Source: UBA1724 sp963621575
Lineage (GTDB): Bacteria; Verrucomicrobiota; Lentisphaeria; Oligosphaerales; Oligosphaeraceae
DNA length: 34,727 bases
NCBI GenBank assembly: GCA_963621575.1
Contig: CAVFEH010000020.1
Location: 1-34,727, forward strand
Reading direction: 5' to 3'
In this document: positions 31,879 through 34,727 of the stretch, piece by piece
Numbering within the stretch: position 1 is the first letter of the stretch
Layout: every line of letters starts with the position of its first letter
The notes under the pieces: generated by a model
What the model saw: the letters and a program-made list of their open reading frames with translations, nothing else
Told to the model about the DNA's origin: nothing
The model's database searches: none
Translations under genes and position numbers: made by a program

Positions 31879-32841
31879 ATGTCTGATCCCATCTTTACCT
31901 CCCTGGATTTTCAGAACTACCCGTTGCATCCAGAGAAGGATGTGCAGGGAGTGGGCATGCAGATCCGGACCCGGTATTTTTACCTGCGAAAGGGATCCGA
32001 AAATATCCATGATCCGAAGCTTTGCGTCATTAGCGTGGTGCAGCCGGAGGTCTCGAAGAAGTACTCCTGGCACCGTCATTTGGAGTACGAGCTGATCCTC
32101 CCCCTGGGGGAGAGTTACCGTTGTCTGTTGAACGGCAAGGACGTGTCGGTGACCCGGGACGAGGCGCTGCTGATTGAGCCCAACGACATCCACCAGGACT
32201 ATTTGTCGCCCGACCGTCCCTACATCGCTTTTCTTTTTATGCTGCAGAAGCCCGACGGGCAGGGCGGCGCCAATCATATCCGGATTTTCCGGAGCGGCAC
32301 GGTGCCGTCAAAGAAGGTGGTGCGCCTGTCGAAGCGGAGTGAGGTGGATGAGCTGTTGCGGCTGTTGCGGCGGGAGCTCCTCCGCCATCCCGGCGGCGTC
32401 TTTTCCATCATGAGCAGTCTCTTCCTGGTGATCTTCCATTTGGTGATGGAGGATATCGAAAAGAAGCTCCTGGCGGACGATGCGCCCCCCAGGGACATTC
32501 AGGACGAGCTGCTCTACCACCAGATCAACGAGGCATTCCAGTTGAATTGCACCTCCAACATCGATGTGGCGGGATTGTGCGCCAATCTGGGAATGAGCTC
32601 CGCCACCCTAAGCCGGCACTGCCACCGGCTTTTCGGGATGTCGCCCAAGCAGGCCTTCATGCGCCACAAGATTGACACGGCGCGTTTCTGGATGTCGGAA
32701 CATCCTGGCACCGCCCTGAAGACACTCAGCCAGCGCATGGGCTTCAAGGACCAGTTCCACTTCTCCAAATGCTTCAAGCGGATGACCGGTGTTTCCCCGC
32801 GGGAATATTTTCGGGACCTCATGGGGAAGCAAGGGGACTAG
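31879..32841 (+). CDS. AraC-family transcriptional regulator
   Basis: This 320-aa protein has an N-terminal cupin-like sensing domain (about 25-130, with WHRHLEYELILPLGE) and a C-terminal double helix-turn-helix (about 215-315). The first HTH is near VAGLCANLGMSSATLSRHCH, and the second has LSQRMGFKDQFHFSKCFKRM followed by TGVSPREYF, the classic AraC signature. The ATG at 31879 opens the cupin domain; longer frames upstream have no support. It is divergent from pseudopilin B, and the shared upstream element before both pseudopilin genes suggests it controls them. The effector is unknown, perhaps a sugar. Confidence 0.88.
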   Translation: MSDPIFTSLDFQNYPLHPEKDVQGVGMQIRTRYFYLRKGSENIHDPKLCVISVVQPEVSKKYSWHRHLEYELILPLGESYRCLLNGKDVSVTRDEALLIEPNDIHQDYLSPDRPYIAFLFMLQKPDGQGGANHIRIFRSGTVPSKKVVRLSKRSEVDELLRLLRRELLRHPGGVFSIMSSLFLVIFHLVMEDIEKKLLADDAPPRDIQDELLYHQINEAFQLNCTSNIDVAGLCANLGMSSATLSRHCHRLFGMSPKQAFMRHKIDTARFWMSEHPGTALKTLSQRMGFKDQFHFSKCFKRMTGVSPREYFRDLMGKQGD

Positions 32842-32854
32842 CCCCTGGGCCCGT

Positions 32855-32887
32855 CTGCGGTGCTTTGCCGCGGCCGAGCTTTTTTTT
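32855..32887 (+). terminator. Probable terminator after the AraC gene
   Basis: A 6-bp stem (32855-32860 with 32868-32873, one G-U pair) is followed after six bases by a run of eight T (32880-32887). It lies 14 bases after the AraC stop, facing the convergent tatD-type gene. Confidence 0.45.
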
Positions 32888-32979
32888 GCAGGGTGCTCCG
32901 GGCGGGCACAATCTCCACGGCGGTGGATTCCGGCATGGTAGGGCGGCCTCCCGTGGCCTGGCTTCCTGTTGTTTTTGTC

Positions 32980-33756
32980 TTATGGAAGGCGGAAGAAGCG
33001 TTTGGCGTTGTTTGTGGTGAGGGTGGCGACCTCTTCCAGGGAGAGGCTCCGTTCCTCGGCGATTTTCTGGGCGATGAGGGGGATGTATTTGGAGGCGTTC
33101 GGGGTCCCGCGGTGGGGGACGGGGGCCAGATAGGGCGCGTCGGTCTCCAGGAGGAGCCGGTCAAGGGGGACTCGTCCCAGGGTCTCGCGGATGTTGTTGG
33201 CCTTCTTGAAGGTGACCATTCCGTTGTAGGAGAAGAAGGCGTTGTGCGTGAGCCACTGCTCCATTTCCCCGGGGCCGTCGGCGAAGCTATGGACCTGGAC
33301 GGGGTGTTCTTTGGGAAGGAGTTCCTCCACGATGGGGAAGCATTCGTGGAAGGCCTCCCGGCAGTGGATGGCCACGGGGAGGTTCTTTTCGCGGGCCAGC
33401 AGGAGCATTTTGCGGAAGCACGCCTTCTGCTGGTCCAGGGTGGTCTCCGTGTAGTGTGCGTCCAGGCCGATCTCGCCCACGGCAACCACGCCGGGGCGGT
33501 CGCACCATTCCGACAGGGTGGCCATCTGTGCCTCATCACCGGAAAAACCGGCGCAGCACTCCGGGTGAATCCCCACGCTGGTGTAAATTCCGGGGTGTGC
33601 CGCCACCACATCCAGGTAGCGCGGCATGTCCTCCAGGCAAGTGCCTGCCAGCAGCAGGTGCGGGACTCCGGCCTGGCGGGCCTCCCGGAGTATGGTTTCC
33701 TGTTCCTCCGGCGTAGATTCGTCAGGGAAATGGGTGTGCGTGTCAAAGAATTCCAT
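32980..33756 (-). CDS. TatD-family metal-dependent hydrolase
   Basis: This 258-aa TIM-barrel hydrolase has the family's metal ligands in order: H7 and H9 (DTHTHF), E95 (VGEIGLD), H131 (AIHCREAF), H156 (QVHSFADG) and D206 (LETDAPYL). TatD proteins are Mg-dependent DNases/exonucleases in studied cases, cytoplasmic and involved in DNA repair or turnover. The start is placed at 33756 because it opens on MEFFDTHTH, the usual family beginning; the longer frame from 33801 adds an unsupported 15 residues. It is divergent from the next gene. Confidence 0.9.
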   Translation of the reverse strand: MEFFDTHTHFPDESTPEEQETILREARQAGVPHLLLAGTCLEDMPRYLDVVAAHPGIYTSVGIHPECCAGFSGDEAQMATLSEWCDRPGVVAVGEIGLDAHYTETTLDQQKACFRKMLLLAREKNLPVAIHCREAFHECFPIVEELLPKEHPVQVHSFADGPGEMEQWLTHNAFFSYNGMVTFKKANNIRETLGRVPLDRLLLETDAPYLAPVPHRGTPNASKYIPLIAQKIAEERSLSLEEVATLTTNNAKRFFRLP

Positions 33757-33803
33757 GGTTCCAGCGGCAGCGGGATCGTGTCGGTCAAAAGGAGAAGGCA
33801 ATC

Positions 33804-34130
33804 ATGAGCGAGGCGGCGAAGTACTTCACTCTCCCTGGACATCCATACAATTGCGCGCAGTCTGTGGCGCTGGGCGCCGGCCGGCCGATTCTGGCGGAGG
33901 AGCTGCGCGTCTGCGGGGGCGGCCGTGCGCCGGAGGGCATCTGCGGCGCACTGCATGCCGCGTTGTTGCTGGCACCGGAGGAGAGCCGCGGGGCGATCCG
34001 GGAGGCCTTCCGGGAACGCGCGGGCGCACTGACCTGCCGGGAGATCAAGGGCGCGGCGAAGACGCCCTGCCTTGCCTGTGTGGAGTTGGCCGCCGAGCTC
34101 CTGGAGAAGAGCCGCGCCGCGGGAAAATAG
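33804..34130 (+). CDS. C_GCAxxG_C_C family protein (putative redox-active)
   Basis: This 108-aa protein has six cysteines spaced as in the C_GCAxxG_C_C family: C17 (YNCAQSV), C37, C47 in ICGALHAA, C78, C89 and C92 (CLAC). The family is thought to be redox-active or metal-binding; no activity is established. A strong AAGGAG lies 9 bases before the ATG. Confidence 0.82.
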   Translation: MSEAAKYFTLPGHPYNCAQSVALGAGRPILAEELRVCGGGRAPEGICGALHAALLLAPEESRGAIREAFRERAGALTCREIKGAAKTPCLACVELAAELLEKSRAAGK

Positions 34131-34158
34131 CGTCCGTCCGGAGGGGAGGGGAGAGGGG

Positions 34159-34704
34159 TTATTTGTGTCCCTCGGCCTGGAAGGGTTCTGCGGAGGGATA
34201 GCTCTTTAGGTCATAGTGTATGACGGGCTCCGGCATGGGGATCCGGCAGAGTTCCACGTGGCATTCCTGGAAGAAGCGTTCGGCCAGGGAGTCGTGGTAG
34301 CTGGAGAAGGCCACCACGCGGACGACCCCCACGGCGATGAGGGCCTTGGCGCAGGAGGTGCAGGGGAGGTTCGTGACGTACGCGGTGGCGCCTTCCAGGG
34401 CCATGCCGTGCCGTGCGGCCTGGCAGATGGCGTTGATTTCGGCGTGGTTGGTGCGCACGCAGTGGTTGTCAACCACCAGGCATCCCTCGTCATAGCAGTG
34501 CGCGGTTCCGGGGAGGGAGCCGTTGTATCCGGTGGAGAGCACATGGTTGTCTTTCACCAGCACGCAGCCGCAGTGCATCCGGGGGCAGGTGGCCCGCTCG
34601 CTGGCCAGCATGGCGAGCTTCATGAAATACTCGTCCCATTTGGGGCGGTAGGAGGGCGTTCCCTGGGGTGGCATGACGGTTGGCGGGAGGGGCTGCTGGG
34701 GCAT
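34159..34704 (-). CDS. dCMP deaminase-type cytidine/deoxycytidylate deaminase
   Basis: This 181-aa zinc-dependent deaminase (ComEB/dCMP deaminase family) has HAE at 87-89 (TNHAEINAI, catalytic Glu89) and PCTSC with C115 and C118, the full zinc-site signature. An extra segment, CPRMHCGCVLVKDN, is typical of dCMP deaminases. It would convert dCMP to dUMP for thymidylate synthesis. The start at 34704 has AGGA about 9 bases upstream; an in-frame Met at codon 11 is also possible. The gene is convergent with the C_GCAxxG_C_C gene. Confidence 0.88.
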   Translation of the reverse strand: MPQQPLPPTVMPPQGTPSYRPKWDEYFMKLAMLASERATCPRMHCGCVLVKDNHVLSTGYNGSLPGTAHCYDEGCLVVDNHCVRTNHAEINAICQAARHGMALEGATAYVTNLPCTSCAKALIAVGVVRVVAFSSYHDSLAERFFQECHVELCRIPMPEPVIHYDLKSYPSAEPFQAEGHK

Positions 34705-34727
34705 GGCTTGCGTCCTGTGTGTGGGGG

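Noticed and set aside
1..34727. CRISPR array, insertion sequence, prophage or tRNA genes
   Set aside because: No regularly spaced repeats, transposase or integrase motifs, phage structural genes or cloverleaf-like sequences were seen; a profile search would be needed to exclude degraded remnants.

Overview
The window is G+C-rich bacterial chromosome, densely coded and mostly in operons. Two adjacent genes start with the pseudopilin signature FTLIELLVVIAIIAILAAM and end in an FADGHVE motif. There is also a giant secreted GH42-like enzyme and several secreted proteins of unknown role. That combination is typical of Lentisphaerota (Victivallales-like) or a close relative in the Planctomycetota-Verrucomicrobiota-Chlamydiota group. 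This assignment is inferred from gene style, not from a marker-gene tree. No rRNA, tRNA, CRISPR array, transposase or prophage module was found.

Left part (1-6.9 kb, all + strand): the 3' end of efp; a split two-gene chromate-type transporter; a YihY/BrkB membrane protein; and a zinc/manganese ABC uptake operon (binding protein, ATPase, permease) that runs without a gap into an M24 metallopeptidase.

Centre-left (7.4-11.2 kb, + strand): a complete diversity-generating retroelement (DGR), the most notable system here. It has a secreted target protein with a C-terminal FGE-sulfatase/C-type-lectin-like domain carrying a variable repeat (VR, 8699-8840), an HRDC-domain accessory gene, a DGR-type reverse transcriptase (YMDD; IGNLTSQ) and the template repeat (TR, 10914-11055). 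An ungapped base-by-base alignment of the 142-bp VR and TR shows 24 differences. All 24 are at template adenines (13 to G, 8 to T, 3 to C), and the last 30 bases are adenine-free and identical. Hairpins flank both repeats, and the cassette is bounded by a strong terminator upstream and a 12-bp inverted repeat downstream.

Centre (11.3-22 kb): a secreted 790-aa protein with an internal duplication (+), then minus-strand genes. These are a Na/Pi cotransporter-PhoU fusion with a PhoB/PhoR-like two-component pair in one overlapping operon, and a 1304-aa secreted GH42-like protein with a run of 14 C in its leader.

Right part (22-34.7 kb): potABC polyamine importer genes without potD; a membrane protein of unknown function; a tandem-hotdog FabZ-like protein in which each half keeps only one of the two catalytic residues; a small-multidrug-export-family membrane protein; and a lipoprotein with a degenerate alpha/beta-hydrolase fold. 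Two tandem pseudopilin-like genes (-) follow. They share promoter positions and a conserved upstream element, and lie next to a divergent AraC regulator. The window ends with a TatD-family hydrolase, a C_GCAxxG_C_C protein and a dCMP deaminase-type enzyme.
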